Shown here piece after piece: positions 1 to 12,611 of a stretch of 64,000 bases of DNA. The notes below the pieces were generated by a model, which was not told the origin of the DNA, ran no database searches, and saw only the letters and a program-made list of their open reading frames with translations. This DNA comes from Siphonodentalium dalli (lineage: Eukaryota > Mollusca > Scaphopoda > Gadilida > Siphonodentaliidae). The stretch lies in contig CP136066.1 in NCBI GenBank assembly GCA_032622095.1, positions 67,154,278-67,218,277 of the forward strand, in the 5' to 3' direction. The translations under genes and the position numbers were made by a program. The first letter of the stretch is position 1, and each line of letters starts with the position of its first letter.

Positions 1-56
1 GGGACGAAACTTGGTACGTGTGTGTAGTTTGACCAGGCGGTGAACGTTGTCGTATT

Positions 57-545
57 GGCGAGCCCGTGCGGCGCCCGCTTCGCGCATGCGCAGACGAGAT
101 CTCGGAAACGGGTGGAGCTATCGACTTGAAATTTGCTATGTGAATGTATCTTGCCCCGGATACGAATTTTATCGGGTCGCCGAGCCCGTGCGACACCAGC
201 TTCGCGCATGCGCAGACGAGATCTCGGAAACGGGTGGAGCTATCGACTTGAAATTTGCTACGTGAATGTATCTTGCCCCGGATACGAATTTTATCGGGTC
301 GCCGAGCCCGTGCGACGCCAGCTTCGCGCATGCGCAGACCAGATCTCGGAAACGGGTAGAGCTATCGACTTGAAATCGTCGGGCTGGGTAGAGCTATCGA
401 CTTGAAATTTGAAATTTGCTACGTGAATGTATCTTGCCCCGGATGCGAATTTTATCGGGTCGTCGAGCCCGTGCGACGCCAGTTTCGCGCATGCGCAGAA
501 CATATCTCGGAAACGGGTAGAGCTAGGTATCGACTTGAAATTTTG
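57..545. repeat. 122-bp tandem repeat, four copies
   Basis: Four copies of a GC-richer unit carry the landmarks AGCCCGTGCG and CGCGCATGCGCAGA. The AGCCCG landmarks are at about 61, 183, 305 and 466. The last spacing is 161 instead of 122 bp because a short internal piece (GAGCTATCGACTTGAAA) is repeated between copies three and four. Open frames run through the unit, but they only reflect its lack of stop codons and match no family I know. Confidence 0.85.
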
Positions 546-560
546 TTTTTGAATAGCCCG

Positions 561-2264
561 GACAACGTCGGGCTCATCGGCTAGTATATATATATATGAT
601 GAATACGTATAACTGTTCAAGACAGTTGGATGATATAATGTCAGAATAATTTATGTCACATAACGTTGCATTGTGGTGATTTACTCGAAAATAACACGAG
701 GTGGATTATGTGTCGGCTTCTTACCGACTTGTGGTACCGACTGCCTGCACGAAATATTTGCCATCATGTTGGTACTGGGCTGCCAGTACCGGCCGCTGCC
801 GACAAACTGTTGGCATGCCGGTGACAGCACTGTCGGTATGAACCGGAATGCGGTCGGTACCGACCGGCACCGGAATGTTTACCATGCTTAAGTAACACGA
901 AAACGATCACAGAAGCTCATACATGTAATTGTGAACGAACTTAATCGTCTATCGATTTTGGGTGACATAAGCACGCATGGTGCTCCTTGTAGTAGACTGT
1001 CAGTGGAATGTTTCTTACAGAGTGACAATAATTCAAAACGTTTTAAAACTTCATGCTTTGAGACTCGAAATCTAGTTATCAAAACTAAATAAACGGATGG
1101 CGTTCGCGGTGGTTATTTATGTTAAAATAATCATATTTATTAAAACCGCCAATGTTTATATATAATTGCGAAATACAATGTAGCGTGTCATTGTCAAGAT
1201 CGTCTACGCTGTGCTATGTATAAACTAAAGAGAACTCCTGTTACAGAAAGTTCGACGAAGATCATATCCATGCCGGCATGGACAGCAGTCTCATTCAAAT
1301 CATATCAAGTCTAATTTTAATTGACCCATACTACCCGTTGTCAGTTCAAAATCCAGCTAATACAATGTATACGTCACTTCATCATTGGGGAATGATCACA
1401 CAGCTAATACAATGTACACGTCACTTCATCATTGGGGGATGATCACACAGCTAATACAATGTATACGTCACTTCATCATTGGGGGATGATCACACATATA
1501 TATCGTGTATCGTGTATACGTCACTTCATCATTGGGGAATGATCACACACAGAAATCGTGTACCATGTATACGTCACTTCATCATTGGGGAATGATCACA
1601 CATAGAAATCGTATACCATTGATCGTATATAATTGTTTTTGCAAAGAGATTAAATTGTATTAATCCAGTTCGTTTTTTCCTAGCATATATAGTTACGTCA
1701 CACGCCAAATAAGGATTTTTACTACGATAGTATATGTAGTATATTGCGCGAGCAATGAGTATTTAGTATAGAAAGGGTTAACCTGTGCCCGTATGTCTTC
1801 TTCTGATGAGCTTTTGGTAATTTTACGGTTTCCAATGGTATATACCTAGTAATTGTAATATTTTCGTTTGGAATATATATCATATGCGTCTGCAATTAAA
1901 GGCCCACTTAAATTTCGACCCCCAGATCACATTATATAAAATATATGCGACATTATGTACCATTTCAAAGAGGAAGCTGCAATACATTTTATTATCAACT
2001 TATCCGGTGTAATAAACTGTGAACATGTTGATTGTTTTTTGAGGTACCGACGTGTTACTGTACTTAAGTTTCATCTGGACTGGACTGCAAAGTCTCTTAT
2101 TTTCATTGGAAGGGGAATAACTCCATATAGCCGTTCCAAATGGTGATGAATTATAGTATTTTAATCAGATTTTATGTCAGATTTTTTACTAAAATCGTAT
2201 ATCAAGGCACTATAAAAAATAATCGGCGACTCGAAAATTAAATGGGTCTTTAACTGACATTCAG
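561..2264. other. Upstream intron sequence, no exon recognised
   Basis: This is probably intron of the SRCR gene, because the exon at 2265 begins in the middle of an SRCR domain. No first-half SRCR exon (the GRVEV...WG..C..WD signature) is visible here, so that exon should lie upstream of the window. The stretch 690-870 is rich in GGTACCG and CGGTACC palindromes. The stretch 1353-1607 is a separate tandem repeat. Confidence 0.6.
1353..1607. repeat. About 47-bp tandem repeat, five copies
   Basis: The core CACTTCATCATTGGGG followed by ATGATCACACA recurs five times with a spacing of about 47-55 bp. The first three copies are joined by AGCTAATACAATGTA. The last two have a variable AT-rich joint. 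Confidence 0.85.
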
Positions 2265-2428
2265 AGGTGGCCTTGCCGTGAAGGAGGCGGGTTTCGGGGC
2301 GGGCAGCGGTCAAATCTGGCTGGATGATGTGCAGTGTGTCGGGGAAGAGACTGATATTCTGGAGTGCCCCGCCGCGCCCGTCGGTCACAGTGACTGTGAG
2401 CATAAGGAGGACGCTGGGGTCATATGCG
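2265..2428 (+). CDS. SRCR1 second-half exon
   Basis: The exon starts after a CAG acceptor in phase 2 and ends at a GTGAGT donor in phase 1 (164 nt). It encodes 54 residues with the second-half SRCR signature: IWLDDVQC, a central LEC, SDC, and EDAGVIC. It has the four cysteines expected for this half of a group A domain. Its partner first-half exon is not in the window, so the gene is 5'-truncated here. Confidence 0.9.
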
Positions 2429-2650
2429 GTGAGTATGCACCCTTAAGTGTATATACAGTTTTTATATGTGTACACTTGCCAACAGTTTTCGTATTGCACT
2501 CATTGCCACTTCGCAACAGGCCATATAAATTACAGTATTCCATTCTGCATTACATTCGCATAAATTAGTGCAACAGTTAAGATGTCAGCACGAGATATAC
2601 ACAATGACGTGAATCTCTACTCTTTAGCTACGAGTCAGAGCTGGTATGGT

Positions 2651-2750
2651 TCTCTAATCCGAAGATTCTCTATTTCAAAGGTTCATTATTCCGAAGGTTC
2701 GCTAATCCGAAGGTTCGCTATTCCGAAGGTTCGTTATTCCGATGGTTTTT
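2651..2750. repeat. Short tandem CCGAAGGTTCG repeats in intron
   Basis: Five or six imperfect copies of a 16-bp unit built on ATTCCGAAGGTTCG. An inverted copy (GAATAGCGAACCTTCGGAA) sits at about 4081-4099, 1.35 kb downstream. The pair could mark the ends of a decayed element, but I cannot define its borders. Confidence 0.6.
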
Positions 2751-3226
2751 CGATTCTGGGCGTATTTAGCCAGAAGTTAATCAAAATTTATATCCCCCGC
2801 ACAATAAGTACACGAGGAATGAAAAATACTATTCCGCTAGTATTCACATATATAGTATAATTATTCATTCTAATTTCCAAATTGTACGAGATGTCGGTCA
2901 TTAATAGCAGGAAGATAGTATCAGTTTATCGTTTATAATGGAAAGTTGAAATAACGATGACTGCATGACTGAAATAAAATGCATGTACCGTACACAAATA
3001 TCTCGTTTTATTTATGCATTCTGTGTTATCTGCTACCCGTAACATAGTCTTATTCTCGCCGGTTATTTCGAACTTTATAGATAATGGAAATCTGGTGACC
3101 TTATTCTACGAAGCAGATAATATAGAAACCAATAATATTTGAGTAGAGTCTCCCTTTCGTGGAAAATTTAATTCAGCCATTTCTATAATATACATGTAAC
3201 ATATTTACAACGCACATATGTTTTGA

Positions 3227-3802
3227 AATAACTAGACAACAGTGTCGTTTACATTATTAATAACTAGACAACAGAGTCGTTTACATTATTAATAACTAGA
3301 CAACAGTGTCGTTTACATTATTAATAACTAGACAACAGTGTCGTTTACATTATTAATAACTAGACAACAGTGTCGTTTACATTATTAATAACTATACAAC
3401 AGTGTCGTTTACATTATTAATAACTAGACAACAGTGTCGTTTACATTATTAATAACTAGACAACAGTGTCGTTTACATTATTAATAACTAGACAACAGTG
3501 TCGTTTACATTATTAATAACTAGACAACAGTGTCGTTTACATTATTAATAACTAGATAACAGTGTCGTTTACATTATTAATAACTAGATAACAGTGTCGT
3601 TTACATTATTAATAACTAGACAACAGTGTCGTTTACATTATTAATAACTAGACAACAGTGTCGTTTACATTATTAATAACTAGACAACAGTGTCGTTTAC
3701 ATTATTAATAACTAGATAACAGTGTCGTTTACATTATTAATAACTAGATAACAGTGTCGTTTACATTATTAATAACTAGACAACAGTGTCGTTTACATTA
3801 TT
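3227..3802. repeat. 32-bp minisatellite, 18 copies
   Basis: The unit AATAACTAGACAACAGTGTC plus GTTTACATTATT repeats exactly 18 times (576 bp). The only changes are scattered single-base variants such as GATAAC for GACAAC. It lies in the intron between the exons ending at 2428 and starting at 4508. Confidence 0.97.
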
Positions 3803-4494
3803 CATGTGATGCATTATTATGTACCGTATTGCATGTTTATTTATATATTTATCTATTATATGTATTATTTATCTCGTTTATTGAATATATTTATATTATA
3901 TTGCGTGACGTAAATTATTGAGAATTACATTAAATCTTAAGGAAACCCGCGAAAACTAAAATAAAATCACAGGATTTGTTTTAATGTTTTAAGTTATTTC
4001 CTTCATAAAAAGAGTCTTCGGGATAAAAAAAAAAAAAAATTTAGAATATAGAACTAACCTTTAAAATAACAAAACATACGGAATAGCGAACCTTCGGAAC
4101 AGAGACATGTCCCCGTAGTCAGAGTAGATATTCATGCATGATCCACACGAGATTATCCCAGATAAGGCAGACAGACACATTTGTCACCAATAATTGTGAC
4201 TGCATGCCTCTGATATCAATTATTTATGAATATAGCATTCTAATTATTGTTTTATTTATAGCAATTATCATTTATCATTTGATTAGTCTCGCGCAAAATG
4301 ACATTTATCTCTAATTTAATTGAGGTACAATTTGGATTGATCTGACCAAATGTTTGCGAACGGATTTCCTTACAGTTGTAAATCTTAATTGTCTATATAT
4401 AGTCCATGTGATTTCAAATTCGAAAAAATAACTTAAACACCCCAACAAGGACTTCCCTGATAGTTTCCCTAACCACATGGCCATATATTTTTGA

Positions 4495-5775
<1,281 letters not shown>

Positions 5776-6280
5776 TTAACCCTTTCGTGACTGGAGCTTC
5801 CTGAATTTTTGCGAAAATCCTGTGTCAATTCATTCTCTTATATATACGCGAGTCGACCACACGTCGCCTCGCATATATAAGAGAATGCATTGGCTTAACA
5901 AATTTTATACTATTTTTTTATAATTGTTAAAGAATGTCAGAAAAAAATGAAAAACATAATGATAAACAAATTGTTACAGAATGTAAGAAACAATGATACA
6001 AAATGATAACAATTGTCAAAGAATGTAAGACAAAATTATCAAAAATTATCAAAAATGTTTAAAGAATGTAAGAAAAAATTATCAAAAATGGTTAAAGAAT
6101 CTAAGAAAAAATGATAACAAATGATAAAATTGTTAAGGAGTATAAAAAAAAATGATAACAAATGTTATAGAATGTAAGAAAATATTATAAAAAATGATAA
6201 AAATTGTTGATGAAAGAGAATGCATTTGGCACAGAGTCTTTAATGTTGCGCCAGCTCAGCTCCAGTCTTGAAATGGTTAA
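5776..6280. mobile_element. piggyBac-like nonautonomous element (TTAA ends)
   Basis: The element is bounded by TTAA (5776-5779 and 6277-6280) with inverted ends. The left end is CCCTTTCGTGACTGGAGC. The right end, read inward, is CCATTTCAAGACTGGAGC. It carries the CATTCTCTTATATA hairpin module (about 5830-5890) and an AT-rich core of repeated GTTAAAGAATGTAAGA-like strings. TTAA targets and CCCT-type ends are the hallmark of the piggyBac superfamily. There is no transposase. Confidence 0.75.
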
Positions 6281-6419
6281 CAGCGGGTGAGACCATCGTG
6301 TTTCGATTAAACGACGGCGCTTGGCACCAACGAGTCCAGTAATGTGACTAAAGCTGGTCGCTCTGCCAAGGGAGTCAATGAAGTGGGTTCATGCGAAATA
6401 AAATATAAAGGTCTGTAAA

Positions 6420-7027
6420 GGCCCCCGCACACTTGAGCAATCGAGCTAAGTCTGCGGGGTGATTTTGCTGAGCAATATGTCTCGTGAGCAATCGGCCTCT
6501 TACATCAAACATGTTTGATCTTTTGTCGTGTCGCGAGCCCTATTGCTGAGGTCTGCGGGGTTCGCGAGCAATATTGCTCAGCAAAGCAGGATGGAAAAGT
6601 GTGTCTCAATTGTGTCTCTATATACAACCAGTTTGTGTTGACACAATTGTTCTCGTTCAAATGGTGATGTCTATATACAACTCAATATGGAATAAACCAA
6701 GAATATATCAATCGGTTCGGAATGTGACTGATATTTATGCCATTATTTTGAATATCTGTATTTGTTGTCATCTAAGCAGTTAATGAAGGCATATATAGAC
6801 ACATTGGACCCTGCCCATTATTGAAAATAAACCTGGCAAGGTGGGTGTGTACTGGGGAGGGGGCAGGTATCACTTTCTTTGTTTCTGGTGATAGAAAATT
6901 ACGCGATAGCGACCTGGAACCAAAGAGTGCTGAACCGAATTGCTCAAGTCTGCGGGCAACACGAGTCGCGAGCAATCGGGCTCCCGACGCCGCTTGCTCA
7001 GCTCGACTGCTGAAGTGTGCGGGGGCC
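6420..7027. mobile_element. 608-bp terminal inverted repeat element
   Basis: The ends are inverted copies over about 30 bp: GGCCCCCGCACACTTGAG on the left, matched by AAGTGTGCGGGGGCC on the right. The flanks are GTAAA on both sides (6415-6419 and 7028-7032). The same flanks can be read as TAA duplications if one more base per end is counted, as in PIF/Harbinger. Internal AGCAAT/ATTGCT motifs repeat near both ends. No transposase is present and the superfamily is not settled. Confidence 0.8.
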
Positions 7028-7415
7028 GTAAAACTGTATACCTTGAACAAATATACATGACAGAATAGATTGACATATTTCCATGATTAATTACTCCCAA
7101 ATAACGAGATTTCGCATGTAAAAACATTGTTATGTAAACAGTACAGTTACAGTGTAGTTGCGGATAAAAGTTCAATTAGTCGAATAAGAAGCCAAAGTAT
7201 AATCATATATAGCTTGATGGTAAACAATGGAAAAGGTCAAAGCATTGAAAATTATTCTGAAATAATAATCAGACAAAAATATTTGAAATTACTATAAGGT
7301 TAGCTATGTTTGTTTGCAAATCACTGTAACAGTTTTGTTTACATAACACTCGTTTCAAACGATTTAAATTTGTTTTATTGATGGACTATATCAATAATTA
7401 ATATAAGAACAAAGT

Positions 7416-7905
7416 TTATCTATGTATCCATGGTATTATTAGTGGTTATCTTATCTATGTATCCATGGTATTATTAGTGGTTATCTTATCTATGTATCCA
7501 TGGTATTATTAGTGGTTATCTTATCTATGTATCCATGGTATTATTAGTGGTTATCTTATCTATGTATCCATGGTATTATTAGTGGTTATCTTATCTATGT
7601 ATCCATGGTATTATTAGTGGTTATCTTATCTATGTATCCATGGTATTATTAGTGGTTATCTTATCTATGTATCCATGGTATTATTAGTGGTTATCTTATC
7701 TATGTATCCATGGTATTATTAGTGGTTATCTTATCTATGTATCCATGGTATTATTAGTGGTTATCTTATCTATGTATCCATGGTATTATTAGTGGTTATC
7801 TTATCTATGTATCCATGGTATTATTAGTGGTTATCTTATCTATGTATCCATGGTATTATTAGTGGTTATCTTATCTATGTATCCATGGTATTATTAGTGG
7901 TTATC
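7416..7905. repeat. 35-bp minisatellite, 14 identical copies
   Basis: The unit TTATCTATGTATCCATGGTA plus TTATTAGTGGTTATC repeats 14 times over 490 bp, with no variation that I can see. Such homogeneity means recent expansion, or assembly collapse or expansion. It is intronic. Confidence 0.97.
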
Positions 7906-8432
7906 TTTTTACTGACTTTTTACCCAGAGCGAATGCACTGAATCCCTTTAACAATTTTATACCTGAATGGATCCCCCCATTCAGTTACAAATATATACAA
8001 ATAAATAGTATATTATTCCTTTGTAGTTTTTTATGTTGGTAATTTGGTAATACATAATTATGCAAGTGCATGGCATCGGTTTCCTATTAAGGCATAGGAG
8101 GGAATGTATTATTTGAAAGCGCTAATATCTCACATCTAAAACATGGACTTTTTACTGACAACTGACTAAAACCGGGATTGACTATTTGTGGTAACAGGAA
8201 CGGAACCAGGAACAGGAACAACTTCCGAGTACGCTTAGTTCTCAAAAGTAGTTTTAATTGTTGCAATAGTCACGTAGGGGAGATGCTATGCTTTCGACCG
8301 ATGTATAATAGACATTGTTTCATTGCGTAAGACGCGAAAACATTTACCTTACATATCTGTCCCTCATACCTGTTACTCGGAAAAAAATACGTTTTGCTAA
8401 TTTCCGATTATACGCATTCTCAAAAGTAGTGT

Positions 8433-8810
8433 TTAAAGAAATGTGAAACACTCCGGTAGGATGATCAAATAGAAATGGAGAATAATCGTGTTCAAAGTAG
8501 TTATTTTTACAAATATTATATCTAAATTTACAACACTCACCGTCTTCTTATATATTAATTAAATGCAGTGACTACCGATGACGAAATCGTTTTTGTTAGT
8601 TTATCGCCAATATAGAAGCGTCCCGATTCGAGTAGTAAATATTTATAATTTAGCGTAGTTCAGGCAATATTTTCTGTGGAGTGGTTCGGTCGATTTGCTT
8701 GAGATTTTCGGTGATGTTAGTAGAATGCTACATTCCTCCAGTTGGCGTATCACCTGAATACTAACTTATCAGTTTCATGCACCCGAACAAGTACATAATA
8801 TGTGATTAAA
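8433..8810 (+). mobile_element. TTAA-flanked MITE family A, copy 1
   Basis: Starts TTAAAG..ATGTGAAACACTCCGG and ends ACAAGT.CATAATATGTG.TTAA. Related copies are at 19773-20146, 52663-53022 and 58075-58254 (truncated), and in reverse at 63012-63232. There is no coding capacity. TTAA at both borders suggests piggyBac-type mobilisation. Confidence 0.75.
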
Positions 8811-8854
8811 TGTTGCGATATTCATGAAAGGGAGCTTATATATCTGTCCTTATA

Positions 8855-8925
8855 TGTTACTCCAAATAGTCAATCTGTTACTCCAAATAGTCAATATGTT
8901 ACTCCAAATAGTCAATCTGTTACTC
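8855..8925. repeat. 21-bp tandem repeat TGTTACTCCAAATAGTCAAT
   Basis: Three full copies and a partial copy of a 21-bp unit, just downstream of the family A element. A 65-codon open frame through it (VTPNSQ repeats) is a product of the repeat and not a gene. Confidence 0.85.
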
Positions 8926-9126
8926 GGAAGCTGTTCCTGTTTCTGGTCCTGTTACTCCAAACAGTCATAAACAGTCATAAACAGTCAATCCCCTAAAAAC
9001 AAACGAGCTATTAATCTGTGTGGTGTTCAATAACGCACGCAGTTCATACACGTAATTACCCACAACTGTGTTAAAATTATTAACTTCCATGTACTTAATA
9101 TGTCTCGTTGAATTTTCACTTCACAG

Positions 9127-9290
9127 GGGTGGTGAATCTCTACCTTTTGCTTATTTCCAAGAAGGACAAGACGATATTTGGCTAAGCAATGTTGGTTGCA
9201 CCGGGAATGAAAGTCGGGTACAAGAATGTACAAACATTAACTGGGGTCAACATAACTGCACACATGCGCAGGACGCTGGTGTCAGATGTG
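9127..9290 (+). CDS. SRCR2 second-half exon
   Basis: Acceptor TTCACAG, donor GTATGT; 164 nt, phase 2 in and phase 1 out. It encodes GGESLPFAYF, DDIWLSNVGCTGNES, VQEC, HNCTH and DAGVRC. The four cysteines complete the six of a group A SRCR domain together with exon 4508-4649. NES and NCT are potential N-glycosylation sites. Confidence 0.95.
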
Positions 9291-10214
9291 GTATGTACAT
9301 CGTGTGTATCCCATTACACTCGTGTTTAAAATACACGTATTTAAACATCTCGTGGTAATTTGTTTCCACATGAGAAAACCTCATATATTAATTGACTGTC
9401 AGTTCTCTTTTGGATAAATTGAATAATAGATTTACGAAGAATGTTTTGTGACAAGAAAGTGATTCCTTATAACTACCGCATGGTGAATTAAAACAACTGA
9501 GTACGATTGGCATGGCACAGTACTGCCTCACTTGTGAGCTCATTCGTGGTGGAACGTCGGTCCCATGCGTTATAATATATGTTATACCATTCTACCATTA
9601 CGATTACTGGTGATCTATCTCTTCCCATCAACATTGCCAGCAGCATTTCGAACATGATACGTTATTGTTATATCCTTTAAAAATAGACTCAAAAGACCAT
9701 ATTTTATCTACTTATATATCTATTTAATATATAAACCATACATAATTGCACATTAATGAAAAAAAAAGGGGAAAGAAGAGCCAGTGAAAATAAATATGTT
9801 GGACGCTTTTGCGACACGAAGTTTATTCTACATGTACATATCTGAATCTATACAGAAACATAGGGAAGAGATACACCATCATTATCTATAAAACATTAAT
9901 TATTCTTCATGCCTATACACAATTACATAATGCCATTACCTGACGTACCTACACCCACCCCACCTCGCGAGAGTAATAATCGGCTACATGGAACGACAGT
10001 AATATCTGGATTACGGAATGTATATCGTACGACACAACATTATATAAATCAGACAGTCGCTCTCTCGCTGGGTGGGATGGACAAAAACTGATTCCCGGAA
10101 ACGACTCACATAAGCACACACGCTTGATGTCGAATCCGGTCCATGATGTTATATTCTGATATGTTGTAATTTATGTTGTATTGTTCATGGAATAAATACT
10201 GTTTAAACTATAAT
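9291..10214. other. Intron; possible 3' end of an old retroelement or gene at 9909-10205
   Basis: A 60-codon open frame (9909-10091) is followed by a tail with AATAAATACTG at about 10190. This resembles the 3' end of a transcribed unit, perhaps a LINE fragment. I recognise no domain in it. The rest is unremarkable AT-rich intron. Confidence 0.35.
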
Positions 10215-10532
10215 ATATGTTATTATAAGTGGTTGTTTCCATATTGGCCGAGTTATGAGGACGAGGTCTGTCGTATTGGCATGAGGCCGCAGGCCGAACG
10301 CTAATACGACAGAACGAGGCCTCATAACTCGGTCAATGTGGAACCAACCAATTAATAAGTATTTTATTAATTAGCAACATTGGCAATACTTATTAATTGG
10401 TTGGTTCCACATTGACCGAGGTATGAGGCCTCGGTCTGTCGTATATGCGTTCAGCATGCGGCCTCAGGTCAATATGGCAGACCTCGTCCTCATAACTCGG
10501 CCAATATGGAAACAACCAATTAATAACATATA
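10215..10532. repeat. Fold-back element, nested palindromes
   Basis: The outer arms (GGTTGTTTCCATATTGGCCG on the left, its complement on the right) face each other across 300 bp. Each half also folds on itself through GAGGACGAGGTCTGTCGTAT-type arms. The palindrome extends into flanking ATATGTTATTA. This is typical of invertebrate fold-back MITEs; there is no coding sequence. Confidence 0.85.
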
Positions 10533-10713
10533 GTCATATACCATTGTGTCAGCTCGGGAACAATTATGGCTTATATATCAGATCAACTGGCCGAATTAAC
10601 AAGCTTTGCGATATCATGCTAAGGCATAAACATAATAATGAATATAGTCTTGACGAGTTTACAATTTATTAAAGGATATGATCTTACATTTGACCGGTAT
10701 CCCATGATTATAG

Positions 10714-10855
10714 ATTCCATCGTCCGTTTGACGGGGAGTCAGTATCCATTGGAGGGACGGCTTGAGGTGTTGTGGAATGATGCGTGGGGCGCTGTGTGTG
10801 ACACACAATGGAACACTCTCGGTGCCAGGGTCGTATGCAAAATGCTCGGATTCAC
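10714..10855 (+). CDS. SRCR3 first-half exon
   Basis: Acceptor ATTATAG, donor GTAAGT; 142 nt, phase 1 to 2. It encodes DSIVRLTG, EGRLEVLWNDAWGAVCDTQW and RVVCKMLGFT. Open sequence continues upstream of the acceptor, but the SRCR homology begins at the splice site. The length is identical to the SRCR2 first-half exon. Confidence 0.93.
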
Positions 10856-11058
10856 GTAAGTTATATTACCAATCTCAAACAGAGCGCACAGTCATACTTC
10901 CTTTCTGGTTTTCTATATTTAGCCCGGGGGTTTCCAGCCAAAATGGCGAAACAGATCGCCCCAAAGTCAAACTTCCCTCTCTGTTTTGAGAACAATTCCA
11001 TCGCTAAAAACTTATCAACAGAATGGAGAATTAGAGCTAATCTTGTTGCTACTCAGCA

Positions 11059-11083
11059 ACTTCGGCCCGTCTAACTTGACTAT
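11059..11083 (+). repeat. 25-bp copy of SRCR3 second-half exon sequence inside the intron
   Basis: ACTTCGG.CCGT.AACTTGACTAT matches exon bases 11237-11261 with two mismatches in 25. It lies 122 bp upstream of that exon's acceptor and has no splice signals of its own. It is a partial exon duplication. Confidence 0.75.
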
Positions 11084-11204
11084 GAGGTCCCAAGAGGTGA
11101 ATTGGATGATGCTAACCCGCTACCAGATGTTCTTTGCGTCTCATATTCGACTATAAGCACATGATGGTATTACATTTACATGTGTATATTTTGATATATT
11201 GCAG

Positions 11205-11374
11205 GGGTGGAATTTCGCTCTCCATGGTCCACCGATACTTCGGGCCGTCCAACTTGACTATATGGATGGACCGTGTGCAATGCGCCGGGAACGAGAACAC
11301 AATATTTCACTGCCGTCATAATAGTTTTGGCAGTGACGATTGCGGAGAAAATGATCACGCCGGTGTTAGGTGTG
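11205..11374 (+). CDS. SRCR3 second-half exon
   Basis: Acceptor ATTGCAG, donor GTAAGT; 170 nt, phase 2 to 1. It encodes GGISLSMVHRYFGPSNLT, IWMDRVQCAGNE, FHC, DDC and HAGVRC, with four cysteines. It has two codons more than its counterpart in SRCR2, in the loop before IWMD. Confidence 0.95.
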
Positions 11375-11396
11375 GTAAGTTGTAAACGCCAATCAC

Positions 11397-11754
11397 TTAA
11401 AGATGCATAATCCGAATTAACGCTCCAAAATAACTATTTCTTTGGCTTCGGAGGTCAAAAATATTTGATTTGAGTCGAGGAACCCACCCACCAAATCTCA
11501 GAGTTATCAGATTTGTAAAATCTGTTAATTTTCACCACTTGGAATATTTGGTGGCCTGACAAATATTCAACGAATACCGACCAATTTGTGTTGAACAAAC
11601 TGTTGATATATATATAACATTTTTTTGTGCAATTTTATACTATAGTTGACAGTGGTTAGCATTTTTTTGGCAATTAAGCGATTTTGATAACTGAAGCGGC
11701 ATTTAAAGAAATGTTGCTGTTGTTGGACAATCGAATCGGATTGTGTACCTTTAA
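11397..11754 (+). mobile_element. TTAA-flanked MITE family C, copy 1
   Basis: Starts TTAAAGATGCATAATCCG and ends GTACCTTTAA. It contains the landmark TATTTCTTTGGCTTCGG. Other copies are at 14561-14806 and 23168-23607 (both reversed), 32886-33332 and 33448-34215. This copy keeps an uninterrupted GAATTAACGCTCC, which is the empty target of the insertion seen in the last copy. Confidence 0.8.
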
Positions 11755-12049
11755 CATCTACTATTACCACGCACCAATCACGATGATCCGATGCACACTG
11801 ATACCACCCCTCATTCCACAACCTTTATACCGCCATGTGCAATCGGTATTTTCAGAATAAATTAGTCGGGTGTGTTCTTCATGTATGTACATTTATATGG
11901 TCTTCGTCGCTCATTTAGTTAAATACAGCCCCGCCCACAGCATGGCGACAGATTTGTCATGACTTCATCCGTGGACATGTTCCAAATTATACACATGTAC
12001 ATGACCCGCACATAAGAAAATAGTTTACATTATAAATATCAAAGTTTTA

Positions 12050-12495
12050 TTAAAGCCACATGGCGGTTTGCGCTCCAAAATACAAATAATATTATTCACT
12101 TTTAATTTTTCCCGCTATCGAAATAGGTTGATAAATATCTTAACTACTTTTCTGCGAGCATTCTGTAACCCAAAATGACGCATTAAAGTAATGAAAAATG
12201 CAACTGTGAACACGTTGTTTTGGTTCCAAACAAAAAAACAACCATTTGCACGACCTGGAACAGGAAAGAGCGTTCCGTGTTATTCTATTCCTGATATGGT
12301 AGCAATAAAGAGCGTTTGTCTGACTTCGGGCGAAAAATTGCAAACGGCTGGAAAATGTCTGTGACTTTGGCAAGTGTTTTTCAAAGCAAATGAAGCCGGC
12401 ATATCGATATTTCGGGTATTTATCGACCTATAGTATACATTCCCCCAAATTACGTAAACAAAAATTGGAGGGTTGAATGAGCCATGCCCGTTTAA
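12050..12495 (+). mobile_element. TTAA-flanked MITE family B, copy 1, containing an exon
   Basis: Starts TTAAAGCCACATGGCGG and ends GAGCCATGCCCGTTTAA. The ends are weakly inverted around ACATGGC. Copies: 13526-13966, 34498-35564 (interrupted), 36478-36537 (fragment, reversed) and 53595-53932 (reversed, truncated). The linker exon begins 90 bp beyond its right border. Confidence 0.8.
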
Positions 12496-12584
12496 ACTGA
12501 GCATCACTATACTACATTTGTATTATAAACGTGAACGCACGTATGTTGTTCTACTTCTGCTGATATCATGTTGTTTAATTGCAG

Positions 12585-12611
12585 GCCCACGACCAGACCA
12601 ACACATCGCAG
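12585..12611 (+). CDS. Linker microexon before SRCR4 (27 nt)
   Basis: Acceptor TAATTGCAG, donor GTGAGT, phase 1 to 1. It encodes GPRPDQHIA between SRCR3 and SRCR4. Its place and Pro content are like the SRCR-interspersed domains of DMBT1. It is called from the strong splice sites and exact phase fit, because its sequence alone is too short to prove. Confidence 0.75.

Noticed and set aside
3227-3802. CRISPR-like regular array
   Set aside because: The 32-bp units are directly adjacent with no variable spacers, in an intron of an animal gene.
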